Of a stretch of DNA of 64,000 bases, positions 8,419-17,030 are shown piece after piece. The position numbers and the translations under genes are program-made. Where the stretch lies: contig QHVI01000078.1 in the NCBI GenBank assembly GCA_003223515.1, positions 62,001-126,000 on the forward strand. The letters run 5' to 3'. The notes under the pieces are model-generated. The model was not told the DNA's origin. It made no database searches and saw nothing but the letters and a program-made list of their open reading frames with translations. This stretch comes from Candidatus Angelobacter sp. Gp1-AA117 (GTDB lineage Bacteria; Acidobacteriota; Terriglobia; Terriglobales; Acidobacteriaceae). The stretch's first letter is position 1, and every line of letters starts with the position of its first letter.

Positions 8419-9806
8419 TCAAGGTTTTCCCAGCACATGCAGTACGTGGTTCGCAGCGGTCACCCCTCTGAATTGCGCCTCTTCGAAAATCGAGATGCCG
8501 CTCAAGTCAGAGTTGGCGAAAAACAAGCGTCCTTGAGCAGCTTTCAGCTTTTTGCGTTCCGGCGAGAAGATGGCTCCCGGAACAGGGCGCACCATCGCGT
8601 GCCCCATGCGCATCACATCGATGCGTGAAACGCATTTGCGAATGTCTTTATGCACTCGTTCCAGATCGTGGAGGATGGCCTCTTTCCAGTAAGCCCAGTC
8701 TTTTTCCAGCAGCATCTGGCGGTTGGCCGCGGGTGGGCCTTCGGCCAGCGCCCAATAGAAAGTCCAGACAGTCTTGTCGGCAAAGGTGCGCAGGGACTGA
8801 TGCATGGCGTCCACATAACCCAATGTGGGAGAGTCCATGAAGACGTTGTCCCAGGCGGCTTCTGTGCGGGAATCAGGCATGGATTCAAGTGTAAGGTTGG
8901 CAGTAAGCCAGGGAGAGCCATCTGGCCGGTGCGCGCGAACTTGCCCAGGCGCGCCAGCAGTTGCCTGGTGATCCAGCCATTGCCTTCCGGCCAGGTGATC
9001 GGCCCTTTTTCTTCCGGGGCTCGCGACGAAAAGTAATGCACGCCCGCCCATGCTGATGTATCAGCGGCCAGCGCGCCATAATCGTCACGGCAGGCATAAT
9101 TCAGATACCAGAGCAGCAGTTTCGAGTTGAAGCTGTTCTGCTGCAACCATGCGGCAAAAGACATCTTGTCCAGGTCAGCATATTTGCTGGACCAGCCGCG
9201 TTCCATGGGAACAGTGAAACTGCCGCTGGCGCGGAATGCTCGCACCGCGTCATTGAAGCGTTGAAACTGTTCCCGGTCTGCCGGCGTGAGGCCGATTTCA
9301 GGCTCGATGCCATCCTGCCAGCGGCCATAAAGAAACAGGTGTTCCTGCGGAGCAAAGCAGAGATAACGCTCGTCCCATTTGCCATCTTTCAAAACACCGA
9401 GATCCGTAAACAGTTCTCGCACATACTCAGCCTGCTTGTCCGGGACAGGAACGTAGTGCGCGGCCCAGGGATAAGACGTGATCTGGTTTTCACCCCAGCG
9501 CGCATTTCCGCCGGCTTGGTTGTTCATTTCCAGCAGGACGAAATCGGAGAAACCGCGCTTTTGAAAGCGCCATGCCGCGCTCAGACCAGCAATGCCTCCA
9601 CCCACAATCACCGCAGGAATGCGAACCACCTCACGCGCCGCAGGGAACTGTGACCGGTCGCGAAGCAGATGGCCCATCTGAAACGAATCGTTCACGAATG
9701 AGCCGGAAATGGCGCGGTCCGCTTTGACCGAGAGACCCATGAGCGCAGCAGAGCCGAAGGCGCAGAAGTCGCGCCGTGTGATCTTCAATGGCTGATCTCC
9801 CGCCAC
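8419..9806 (-). pseudogene. FAD-dependent amine oxidase, frameshifted with probable internal deletion
   Basis: The N-terminal frame (9806 down to about 8915) has a twin-arginine-like leader (ITRRDFCAFGSAALMG), FAD-binding VIVGGGIAGLSAAW and the second flavin motif LLEMNNQAGGNARWG. The C-terminal family sequence (WDNVFMDSPTLGYVDAMHQS ... FFANSDLSGISIFEEAQFRG) continues in another frame, ending at TGA 8419. The join lies at about 8900-8935, where the first frame runs 'FARTGQ' and the second resumes at 'SPWLTANLTLES'. From memory of the family, a stretch of several dozen residues, including a second FAD-contacting segment, is normally found between these points. This suggests a deletion not divisible by three rather than a simple base error. 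The start overlaps the 3' end of the spermidine synthase gene by 22 bases, so the intact ancestor was the last gene of that operon. Confidence 0.75.
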
Positions 9807-11281
9807 TCCTGATCGTAGGTGCGCACCAGCACCTGGTCATTGAGATGGTTGGCCGGCATAGTGACCTGGGCCATGTCAGGAGGGAAGTCAAACATCGAGG
9901 GTAGCCCGGCTAGGGTAAGAAACCTCATGCCGCCGGGCAAGGACGTTGGAGGTGTGTAGTCATGTTGTGAGGCCAGCACGTATCCCCATTCGCCGAACGA
10001 AGGCACGTAGGTGTGATACGGATACACCTTGAATCCAGCCTGCTTCACCGTTTCCACAATGCACCAGAAAGATTTGCGCGCGAACATGGGCGAGGTGCTC
10101 TGCACCACGAACATGCCCTGGCGGCTGAGATGGTGGGCCAGCGTGGAATAAAACACAGTGGTGTAGAGCTTGCCGAGGGAGTAATTCGTGGGATCGGGAA
10201 AGTCCACGATGATGAAGTCAAAAAAATCCTGCGATGAATCGAGCCACAGGAAAGCATCGGCATTGATGATGTGAACCTTGGGAGACAGGAACGACCGCTG
10301 GTTCAGCCCGGTGAGAAATGGATTGGTGGAAAAAAGCCTGGTCATCTCCGGATCGAGATCCACCAGCGTAAGGCTTTCCACCTGCGGATATTTCAGCACC
10401 TCCCGCACGGCCAACCCGTCACCGCCGCCCAGCACCAGCACGTGCCGGGGTACCGGAACAGCAGCCAGGCCGGGATGCACCAGCGCCTCGTGATAACGAT
10501 ACTCGTCGCGAGAACTGAACTGCAGATGCGAGTTGAGGAATAGACGCAGATCGTCTTTCCATTTAGTAAGCACAATGTGCTGGTAATGCGTATCGCGGGA
10601 GAAGATGATCTCATCGGCGTAGATGTTGTCTTCGGCCAGCCCGGTAATGCGCTTGCCTTCCACCAGCCCCACACTGAGAAGAATGATCACGGCACAACAG
10701 ACGGCTTGCAGCCTGCGCGCGACGCTCAAGTGCTCTTTAAACAGGAAGGTGCTCCACAGAGCCACCGCGCCGTTCACAATTCCGAAGAAGAGCGCCGAGC
10801 GCACCAATCCGAGTTGCGGCACCAGCACCACGGGAAACAGGATGGAGGCGAACAACGCGCCGATGTAATCAAAAGTGAGGACGTGCGAGACCACCTCATG
10901 GAAATGGTAGCGGTGGCGGATAATGCGCATGAGCAGCGGAATTTCCAGTCCGACCAGAATGCCCAGCACGATCACAATCAGGTAAAGAAAAAGCTGAAAC
11001 CCCTGGGTAAAGGCAAACGCCAGAAATAGCAGGCTGGAAGAGAAGCCGCCCACTACAGCCACGATCAGTTCAATCCAGATAAAACGATAGGCAAGACCCC
11101 GCCGGATGAAGCGGGAAAGAAAACTGCCGATGCCCATCGCAAACAGGTAGCTGCCGATGACGGTGGAGAATTGGAAGATGCTGTCACCCACAAGATAGCT
11201 GGCGACAGCTCCGGCGATCAGTTCATAGATCAGCCCGCACGCGGCAATCAGCAGGATGGAGATGAAGAGAAGAATGGCCAT
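9785..11281 (-). CDS. speE: Membrane-anchored spermidine synthase-like aminopropyltransferase
   Basis: A 498-residue protein. The first ~205 residues form six or seven transmembrane helices; the rest is a spermidine-synthase fold with the SAM-type loop VLVLGGGDGLAVREV, the acidic strand end LVDLDPEM, then NADAFLWL and the catalytic-region VDFPDPTNYSLGKLYT. The family transfers an aminopropyl group from decarboxylated S-adenosylmethionine to an amine. Long forms with an N-terminal membrane domain are common in bacteria and their acceptor is usually unknown. speD lies in the same gene block and would supply the donor. Start: ATG 11281. The 203-base spacer to the DUF350 gene holds repeats, so it may have its own promoter. 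Confidence 0.85.
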   Translation of the reverse strand: MAILLFISILLIAACGLIYELIAGAVASYLVGDSIFQFSTVIGSYLFAMGIGSFLSRFIRRGLAYRFIWIELIVAVVGGFSSSLLFLAFAFTQGFQLFLYLIVIVLGILVGLEIPLLMRIIRHRYHFHEVVSHVLTFDYIGALFASILFPVVLVPQLGLVRSALFFGIVNGAVALWSTFLFKEHLSVARRLQAVCCAVIILLSVGLVEGKRITGLAEDNIYADEIIFSRDTHYQHIVLTKWKDDLRLFLNSHLQFSSRDEYRYHEALVHPGLAAVPVPRHVLVLGGGDGLAVREVLKYPQVESLTLVDLDPEMTRLFSTNPFLTGLNQRSFLSPKVHIINADAFLWLDSSQDFFDFIIVDFPDPTNYSLGKLYTTVFYSTLAHHLSRQGMFVVQSTSPMFARKSFWCIVETVKQAGFKVYPYHTYVPSFGEWGYVLASQHDYTPPTSLPGGMRFLTLAGLPSMFDFPPDMAQVTMPANHLNDQVLVRTYDQEWREISH

Positions 11282-11290
11282 GGATCACAA

Positions 11291-11366
11291 TTGGTAATCG
11301 GGTAATTTGGACAAATGAGACCAGTTATTCCTAAACTTGTTCAATCCACCGAAATTACCCAATTCC
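11291..11366. repeat. GGTAAATGGGTAA-family repeats flanking a short spacer
   Basis: TTGGTAATCGGGTAATTTGG (11291-11310) and, in opposite orientation, GAAATTACCCAATTCC about 40 bases later. They lie between speE and the DUF350 gene and resemble the inverted pairs seen at 28059-28170 and 44555-44622. Confidence 0.55.
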
Positions 11367-11484
11367 TTTGCAATGTCTGCGTTTGATGAACTTTGAATCA
11401 GTGTTTATCTGTGTTGATCTTAGGTGAAACCTTCCGCAATCAGCGTTCATCAGCGGCAAGAATCGGTTTTAGTGCGCTTAAATG

Positions 11485-11694
11485 TTAGTGTACGGCGGCG
11501 GCGATGATGATGCAGATGCCGATCGACATCGCGCCTACCAGGATCGCCAGCGCCGTATTATGTTCCTGCACGATCTCCTTCCATAGATGATACGGCGTGA
11601 GTTTGTCGATCAGCACAAACGCAACTACAAAGATGAGGATCCCTGCAGCAGCAAACACCAGGGCGGCAACTATATTGTGCAGCATCCCGTTCAT
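11485..11694 (-). CDS. DUF350 family small membrane protein
   Basis: A 69-residue protein with two hydrophobic helices (about residues 6-28 and 46-68) separated by a polar loop (DKLTPYHLWKEIVQEHNTA), the pattern of DUF350/YjfL proteins. Molecular function is unknown; DUF350 genes often occur near genes for polyamine or glutathionylspermidine-type metabolism, as here (recollection of comparative genomics). Its ATG overlaps the stop of the upstream 61-residue gene as TAATG, with GGAGG inside that gene's last codons, so translation is coupled. Confidence 0.85.
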   Translation of the reverse strand: MNGMLHNIVAALVFAAAGILIFVVAFVLIDKLTPYHLWKEIVQEHNTALAILVGAMSIGICIIIAAAVH

Positions 11695-11879
11695 TATTTT
11701 CCTCCGGTGTAGTGATGGTAAGAACTGTAAACAGAGCGATAAGAGCCGGGGTTGTCACGGACAGAGCGGGGCACGTTCTTGACTTCGTTGACAGTAGCCA
11801 GGTTCCAGCCCCGGAATTGTGCGGTGGCCATGAGCCCCAGGATAGCAATGCCGTAGAGCAGATACATTTTAGGAATCAT
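11694..11879 (-). CDS. 61-residue membrane protein inside the SpeD/DUF4178/DUF350 operon
   Basis: A short protein with one N-terminal transmembrane helix (MYLLYGIAILGLMATAQF, about residues 5-22) and a polar tail rich in Tyr, Ser and Arg ending HHYTGGK. It could be an inner-membrane anchor or a secreted short peptide. The start at 11879 overlaps the DUF4178 gene's stop by 11 bases and its own TAA overlaps the DUF350 ATG. Such tight packing on both sides argues strongly that it is real despite its size. I recognise no family. Confidence 0.7.
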   Translation of the reverse strand: MIPKMYLLYGIAILGLMATAQFRGWNLATVNEVKNVPRSVRDNPGSYRSVYSSYHHYTGGK

Positions 11880-13221
11880 TCTTGTCTCCAGAAGATTGAT
11901 GAACTAAGGATGAAAGCACACTGGCCACGCCAGGCTGCCCGCTGTCGCTCTCCTCCCATCGCCGGTGCTCAAAGCTTATGGAGCGCCATGAAAGCATGAT
12001 GGCGGGAACGAGCAGCAGACCGCAGGCGATTACGAACCATATAGGCGTCGGCACTCCGCGAGTGAGTTTCACGCTGTAATTGATAGCGCCGGTATTTTTG
12101 TCGCCTTCCGGCTCAACACGCAAGTAATATCTGCCTGATGGAACGGCAGGAAGCGTGACTGAATCGTTCCTGTCGCCTTCACTCCAGGCGCCGTCATCAT
12201 AACCCGAGTAATAGCTGACTTCACGGCTAAAGTCCCAGGCTTGCCCAGTGTCTACATTGATGAGCGCATAGTTCAGGTAAATCCAGTTATTGTTGAGATC
12301 GGCCTGGGTTTCTACCTTGACCGGAGAGTCCGGGCTCTTGAGATAAAACTCTTCGGTCACAAAGGAAGGCTCTCCGGTAGCTTGGGTATCAAAAGTATAG
12401 GAATGAGTAAAGACTGCCTGCTCGGGAGAGGTCACTGAGTTATAGACTTGCAACACGAGAGCAGCGAGAAACAGAAAAAACCAATAACGCCAGATTTTTT
12501 TCGGTGTGTCACCCAGCGGCGATGGCTGATTTTCATAGACACCCACGGCCGGCGGGGGCGCGCCGGGCAATGAGAATGCCTTCCAGATGTCTTTGCCGGA
12601 CATGTACTCGCCCAGCGACCATGTAACTTCCTTTTCACTTCCTTCTGAAGAGAGCACGCGCGGCGGACAGACATAATCGGTAACCTGGTAAGTCTCTCCG
12701 AATCGCACCTGCCAGGGAAACTCGCCAATCACATACGCAGTTTTTGCATTCGCAGTCTGGAAGCGTTTGTAAGTCTCATTCAGATACCTGACCGTATTGA
12801 GGCCGGTGCTCCTTGCTTCCGGAAGCGATCGCAGAGGTGAGACATAATTCCAGTGACCGTCATACTCAGTGAGATAGCGAAAGCCTTGGTACGGATTGAA
12901 TAGAAGATACTCGCCCCATCCGTAAGTCACGTCGTCCACTTCGATTTCGCGGCGCTGAAAGCCAATCACTTCCCACATCGTGCCCCGCAGCTTGCCCCGG
13001 CTTCCCAGCGGAATGAGCGGGTCCCATTTCATCTTCACCTTGAACTGCTGCAGTACCTGCACCTGGGGGTTTTGTGCGTCAAGGATGGAATGGCACCCTG
13101 AGCAAACTACATTGATGGCCTGCCCAAACGAACGCAGTGTAACCGTGGCCCCGCAATTCGGACAATTCAGCGAGCGAACGCTTACCGCCGGAATTTGTTT
13201 CTTAGGGCCGGATTCCAGCAT
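11869..13221 (-). CDS. DUF4178 zinc-ribbon membrane protein (long paralogue)
   Basis: A 450-residue protein. An N-terminal zinc ribbon (CPNCG at about 20-24 and CSGC at about 40-43) leads into a DUF4178 domain (about 60-220; LGSRGKLRGTMWEVIGFQRR and the WGEYLLFNPYQGFRYLTEYDGHW type of strand pattern). Two predicted membrane helices bracket an extracytoplasmic beta-rich segment: one about residues 252-265, the second about 393-412 (PIWFVIACGLLLVPAIMLSW). The ATG follows the TAG stop of the shorter DUF4178 gene without a gap. Function is unknown; the context ties it to SpeD, DUF350 and the SpeE homologue. Confidence 0.85.
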   Translation of the reverse strand: MLESGPKKQIPAVSVRSLNCPNCGATVTLRSFGQAINVVCSGCHSILDAQNPQVQVLQQFKVKMKWDPLIPLGSRGKLRGTMWEVIGFQRREIEVDDVTYGWGEYLLFNPYQGFRYLTEYDGHWNYVSPLRSLPEARSTGLNTVRYLNETYKRFQTANAKTAYVIGEFPWQVRFGETYQVTDYVCPPRVLSSEGSEKEVTWSLGEYMSGKDIWKAFSLPGAPPPAVGVYENQPSPLGDTPKKIWRYWFFLFLAALVLQVYNSVTSPEQAVFTHSYTFDTQATGEPSFVTEEFYLKSPDSPVKVETQADLNNNWIYLNYALINVDTGQAWDFSREVSYYSGYDDGAWSEGDRNDSVTLPAVPSGRYYLRVEPEGDKNTGAINYSVKLTRGVPTPIWFVIACGLLLVPAIMLSWRSISFEHRRWEESDSGQPGVASVLSSLVHQSSGDKNDS

Positions 13222-13857
13222 CTACCATCCTTCAAACTTACGGACATTGGTGAGCCGCAAATCGTCAAAATCGACTGCTTTGCCGATATACAGCGCCGGC
13301 TTTTCCGGTTCGCTGTAATCCAGTGTGGCGAAGTCGCCCTGTTCCGAACGAAGATCGATGAAAATTACATCTTCCTTGTCCCAGTATTCGAAAGGCAGCT
13401 CGCCTTCCACTCCAGCGTAGTGAGCATTGGTGCGCGAGGTCACCGCGAAGCGGATCTTTTTCCATTCAAATTGCGTTCCCACGGGTGCCTTGTCAGGGGG
13501 CGGAAGATTGCCGATGTCCTGCTGGAAGGAAATGACGTATTCATCCTGGGCATCGGAGAGCCAGCCGTCTTTGCCGTCATTGAAAACGATGTGCCACTCA
13601 TTCCAGTTGCCCTGTTCGTATTCGTAAATGATCCTGCCCACCACAACGAAGGCGCGGTCGCCATACTTGCCTTCGGTAGTGATCTGGATGGGAGAGGCGT
13701 CCGGCGGCAGATCGGCAACTTGGCCTACCTTCTTCAGGTCGACATCCGTGCGCACCAGGATTGATTTGCAGTATTCGCAGACGGTTTGCACGCTGCTTGA
13801 CCAGCGAAATGCAACAGGAGCGCCGCAGTTTGGACAATTCGAGGTGCGTTCAGTCAC
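13222..13857 (-). CDS. DUF4178 zinc-ribbon protein (short paralogue)
   Basis: About 211 residues from the GTG at 13857, chosen because GGAGG lies 11 bases upstream and because it overlaps the speD stop by only 8 bases; a longer frame is open to 13959 but would lie deep inside speD. The N-terminus carries a Cys4 ribbon (CPNCG...CEYC) followed by a DUF4178 domain (YGDRAFVVVGRIIYEYEQGNWNEW...DGWLSDAQDEYVISFQ). No membrane helix is visible, so it may be the soluble partner of the following long paralogue. Two DUF4178 proteins in tandem suggest a hetero-complex (inference). Confidence 0.8.
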   Translation of the reverse strand: MTERTSNCPNCGAPVAFRWSSSVQTVCEYCKSILVRTDVDLKKVGQVADLPPDASPIQITTEGKYGDRAFVVVGRIIYEYEQGNWNEWHIVFNDGKDGWLSDAQDEYVISFQQDIGNLPPPDKAPVGTQFEWKKIRFAVTSRTNAHYAGVEGELPFEYWDKEDVIFIDLRSEQGDFATLDYSEPEKPALYIGKAVDFDDLRLTNVRKFEGW

Positions 13858-14254
13858 CGGTGCGCAATCCTCCGGTAAAAGAGTGCGTGGCAGCAGCCAT
13901 GCCTGAGGATGCAGAATACGGACGTTCAAGGCGGCGCACGCTGACTGTATCCGCCGCAAACATCTCTTTCAGGCAGGCAGCAAAATCCCAGTCAGCACGC
14001 GGACGGCAGCAAAACAGGTTCAGGCAGAGAGAACCATGTTCAGGAAATGTGTGACAGGTAAGGTGCGATTCGGAAAGAAGGCACAGCCCGGTAATTCCAC
14101 CTGAATCAGGAAATTGTTGCCACTGATCCTGACCACAGGGGTGGAGACCCAACTCCTGCACCATGCGCGCGAAAAGGGCCTGCAATGTCTCCAGGCTGCT
14201 CAGCGATTCGGGAGCGCAACCGTAAGCTTCAACAACCCATTCAATGCCAGTCAT
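13850..14254 (-). CDS. speD: S-adenosylmethionine decarboxylase proenzyme
   Basis: A 134-residue class 1b (Thermotoga/Bacillus-type) AdoMet decarboxylase, which makes the aminopropyl donor for polyamine synthesis. The self-cleavage site is intact: Glu62-Ser63 in SESHL, where Ser63 would become the pyruvoyl group. His68 (in CHTFPE) and Cys83 (in FCCRP) stand at the same numbers as the processing His and catalytic Cys of the Thermotoga enzyme. Two positions differ from the usual 'SIHTWPE' string (Thr66-Cys67, Phe70). Extra Cys residues are unusual. It is the first gene of the tightly overlapping block, 124 bases downstream of the SPFH gene. Confidence 0.9.
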   Translation of the reverse strand: MTGIEWVVEAYGCAPESLSSLETLQALFARMVQELGLHPCGQDQWQQFPDSGGITGLCLLSESHLTCHTFPEHGSLCLNLFCCRPRADWDFAACLKEMFAADTVSVRRLERPYSASSGMAAATHSFTGGLRTGD

Positions 14255-14350
14255 TGGCAGGTTCGTTTTCTTTTGTCAGCAAGAATTTTGGTTGTCACTA
14301 TTCTTCTGCGCAGCCGGGATTCTCGTTGCACCTCGGAACCCAAGCTTTTG

Positions 14351-14383
14351 CTAAGTCCTAACTACTAATTACTAAGTACTAAG
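14351..14383. repeat. CTAAGT/ACTAATTACTAAGTACTAAG repeat
   Basis: A short AT-rich quasi-repeat (CTAAGTCC-TAACTACTAATT-ACTAAGTACTAAG) in the speD/SPFH spacer. The TAG stop of the SPFH gene (14379-14381) falls within it, so the repeat has run up to the end of the coding sequence. Confidence 0.5.
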
Positions 14384-15416
14384 ATTGCGGCTTCCCGCAT
14401 TCAGGACAAAACTTGCCGGCGCGCGGCATTGGCTTACCGCACTCCACGCAGAATTTGCTCTCAGCACCGGCAGCAGCACCACCGCCGCCACCACCAGGAT
14501 TTAGCCCACCTCCGGCAGCGGGAGTGACTCCACCGCTTCCGGGGTCAGCACCAGCGGCGCGATTCATGCTGCCCATCATCGCCTGCGCCATGCCCAACCC
14601 TGCACCCAATCCGGCGCCGATGCCGGCAGCACCGCCGCCCTCATTGGCAGCAGCGATGGGCACAGATTGTGCCACCTGAAATTGCGTGTAGCGGTTCATG
14701 TCGCCGATCATATTCATGCCAATGCGCTGATCGAGAATCTTCTGCAACTCGTCCGGCATGGAGAGGTTTTCGACCACGAACGTATCCAGCGCGATCCCCA
14801 GGTCCTTGAAGCCGGGCTGAAGCAGTTCGGCAACTTTCTGTCCCAGTTGCATCTGGTTGGCCGCCATATCAAGGAAGGGAACGTTGCTCTGGGCAAACGT
14901 GTTGGTCAGAGTGCCGATAATAGTGTTGCGCAACTGCCCTTCAAGATCGGCCACCATGTAATGGTCGCGGGTGCCGCTGATCTTCTCGTAGAAAGTCTTG
15001 GGATCGGCAACGTGGTACGAGTAGATGCCGAAAGCCCGGATGCGGACAGCGCCGAATTCCTTGTCACGAATGGTGATGGGCTGCGGCGTCCCCCAATGCT
15101 GATCCACCTGAATGCGCGTGGAGAAGAAATAGACGTCAGATTTGAACGGGGATTGAAAGGCCTTATCCCAGTTCATGATGTACGTGAGGATGGGCAGCGT
15201 GGCCGTAGTCAGCCGATAACGTCCCGGCCCGAAAACGTCAGCAATTCTGCCTTCGTTTACGAAAACCCCCATTTGCGAATCGCGAACGGTAAGCTGGCCG
15301 CCGTTCTGGATTTCACGATCCTGCATGGGGTAGCGGTAGGCAAGAATGCCGTCCTCGGGTTCTACCCACTCAATGACATCAATAAACTGCTTGGAAATGA
15401 ATGACCGTAAACTCAC
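14379..15416 (-). CDS. SPFH/band-7 domain protein with C-terminal zinc ribbon
   Basis: About 345 residues from the GTG at 15416, which has GGGAGG five bases upstream; the frame is open further but with no ribosome site. The N-terminal two thirds is an SPFH/band-7 domain of the YdjI type (FIDVIEWVEPEDGILAYRYP at the start, then GVFVNEGRIADVFGPGRYRL). A coiled region follows, then a low-complexity Gly/Ala linker, and finally a double-CxxC ribbon (CVECGKPMPRAGKFCPECG). No transmembrane helix is obvious. SPFH proteins build membrane-associated scaffolds; with speD, DUF4178 and DUF350 downstream on the same strand, a membrane stress or remodelling role is plausible (inference). Confidence 0.85.
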   Translation of the reverse strand: MSLRSFISKQFIDVIEWVEPEDGILAYRYPMQDREIQNGGQLTVRDSQMGVFVNEGRIADVFGPGRYRLTTATLPILTYIMNWDKAFQSPFKSDVYFFSTRIQVDQHWGTPQPITIRDKEFGAVRIRAFGIYSYHVADPKTFYEKISGTRDHYMVADLEGQLRNTIIGTLTNTFAQSNVPFLDMAANQMQLGQKVAELLQPGFKDLGIALDTFVVENLSMPDELQKILDQRIGMNMIGDMNRYTQFQVAQSVPIAAANEGGGAAGIGAGLGAGLGMAQAMMGSMNRAAGADPGSGGVTPAAGGGLNPGGGGGGAAAGAESKFCVECGKPMPRAGKFCPECGKPQS

Positions 15417-15535
15417 AACTCCCTCCCTCGGCTGGCCCTTTAGGATATTCTGGCGCTTATCGGAATCGTATGGGGAAGCGCGCCGGAATGTCAATCAATA
15501 CGCGAAAAATCTGCATTGTAGATCGCAATTGAGTA

Positions 15536-16107
15536 TTACTGATTTGTAATTATGAGTTGGTGAGTCTGCGCCGCAACCTCGTCATACCAATAGACAGCGG
15601 CGGACTGGTTCACCGTGTGGAACATGGAATAAGTGCGCTCACAGGCGTCTGCCAGCAAGTCGCCGTAGCCGTCAGAGAGCCAATCGCGTGCCAGTGATGA
15701 GAGGCGCGCAAGGGACAGAGACCCCAGCCTAAGGGTGGGGACACCTCGTGCGTCAATGGTGTGACCGAGCCGTCAGCTCCTATTACAAGGATTGGGGCAA
15801 CGTCGACTAGTTCCTTGACCGGTGGCTCAGGAACCAGGTACTCGCGATACGTAACTATCTGCTGGCGAGTAAGAGCATCCACTTGGACGGCTACGCCCAA
15901 TTCGTCGCCAAGCCTTGCTGCCTCAAAGATTGCAATAGCAAGCTCCGTGCTATCTGGCCGCGCACCGGGCAAGGACGTGACGGCCCGGCCATGCATTGTG
16001 AGGGGATGTACCTGGACACTGCGCGCGCCTTGCTCAGCCGCTTGCCGGACCACAGCCGTTGTAACTAAAAACGGCAGGAAGGCACGTTGCAGCAAGAAAC
16101 TGATCAA
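15536..16107 (-). pseudogene. Radical SAM protein remnant (C-terminal part, frameshifted)
   Basis: The readable frame begins near 16107 without a proper N-terminus (no CxxxCxxC) and contains EQGARSVQVHPL...LPGARPDSTELAIAIFEAARLGDELGVAVQVD, then ILVIGADGSVTPLTHEV, which I recognise as the C-terminal half of a radical-SAM family. After V the frame is lost in a C-rich run (about 15735-15750). The natural continuation (RLGSLSLARLSSLARDWLSD...) is found in another frame and ends at TAA 15536. So the gene is both 5'-truncated and frameshifted. The flanking DNA past 16080 becomes AT-rich, which may mark the recombination joint. Confidence 0.65.
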
Positions 16108-16260
16108 AAATATATTTTGCTGTCTAGCTGTTAATTGTTGCGGGAACCAGCGGGTATCCTCGTTAATAAATATGACAGGATGTGTCCCGAACTATTTCTT
16201 AGAACTATCAAATAATCCCAGATATTGAGGAAGAAGCCAGGGAGGAAGGGAAGATTGATT

Positions 16261-16977
16261 GTGTCTGGAAGCCTGGAACTGGCAGATAAATTCGTTCAGC
16301 AGACGGAAAATGGGGTTAGAATTCCGTCCACTATTCTTTCTCCCATGGGACTAAATGAGCTTTCAATCCGGGAACTGCTGGAATACTGCCTGCGTACGAA
16401 TCTTGACGCGGGCTGGAAAGCGTTCTTCTGCAGGACGCGGAAGACCATTGAAGGCACCTTGGCTAGAAGACTGCGCTCGTGGTGCACTTCCTATCACGAT
16501 CGGATTGAGGATTTGCGGCAAGAGACCTACGCCAAGTTACTCAATAACGAAAAGAGGCTTCTGCTGAACCTGAAGTGCGAGAGCGACGGTCAGCTATGTA
16601 ATTACATAGCCATGACCGCAGGCAGCGTAGCAGAAGATTACAGGCGCAAAGAGCAAAAGATGAGGCAGAACACCGACAGCATCGATGATGCAGCGTACCC
16701 GGAGTTGCCGGCAGAAGAACTGCTCCATCGCCATGCTGAATTCCAAGAAGCATGGGATTCAGTCGAACGATGCCTGGACAAGATGGAATGCGGGCCGCGG
16801 GACCGTGCTATTTTTTATTTTTTCTATAAACAGGGCTATTCAGCCAGGGAAGTTGGGGAGCTTCCTTCTATCCAATTACCGATCAGGACTGTAGAGAACA
16901 TATTGCTGCGCCTGGTTCGTCGAGTTAGGTCAGAATTGGACCGGGGTAAGTCTCGTGGTAAAGGATCAGGCGCATAA
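16261..16977 (+). CDS. ECF-like RNA polymerase sigma factor
   Basis: About 239 residues with a sigma-70 region 2-like core (ARRLRSWCTSYHDRIEDLRQETYAKLL, about residues 70-100) and a C-terminal region 4 helix-turn-helix (YSAREVGELPSIQLPIRTVENILLRLVRRVRSEL). It would direct RNA polymerase to a small regulon. The start is uncertain: GTG 16261 and TTG 16255 both follow a long purine stretch, and the frame stays open to TTG 16225. It is directly followed by a zinc-finger anti-sigma candidate, the usual arrangement for ECF pairs. Divergence from well-known ECF groups is considerable. Confidence 0.75.
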   Translation: MSGSLELADKFVQQTENGVRIPSTILSPMGLNELSIRELLEYCLRTNLDAGWKAFFCRTRKTIEGTLARRLRSWCTSYHDRIEDLRQETYAKLLNNEKRLLLNLKCESDGQLCNYIAMTAGSVAEDYRRKEQKMRQNTDSIDDAAYPELPAEELLHRHAEFQEAWDSVERCLDKMECGPRDRAIFYFFYKQGYSAREVGELPSIQLPIRTVENILLRLVRRVRSELDRGKSRGKGSGA

Positions 16978-17030
16978 GATTTGTAGGGTTTTGGCTATGT
17001 TCCTCGTTATCAGTTTCAAGGAGCCTGAAA

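Noticed and set aside
16142-16166. GGGAACC...CGTTA as an autoregulatory ECF promoter before the sigma factor gene
   Set aside because: The spacing between the two elements is about 11-13 bases, too short for a usual ECF promoter.
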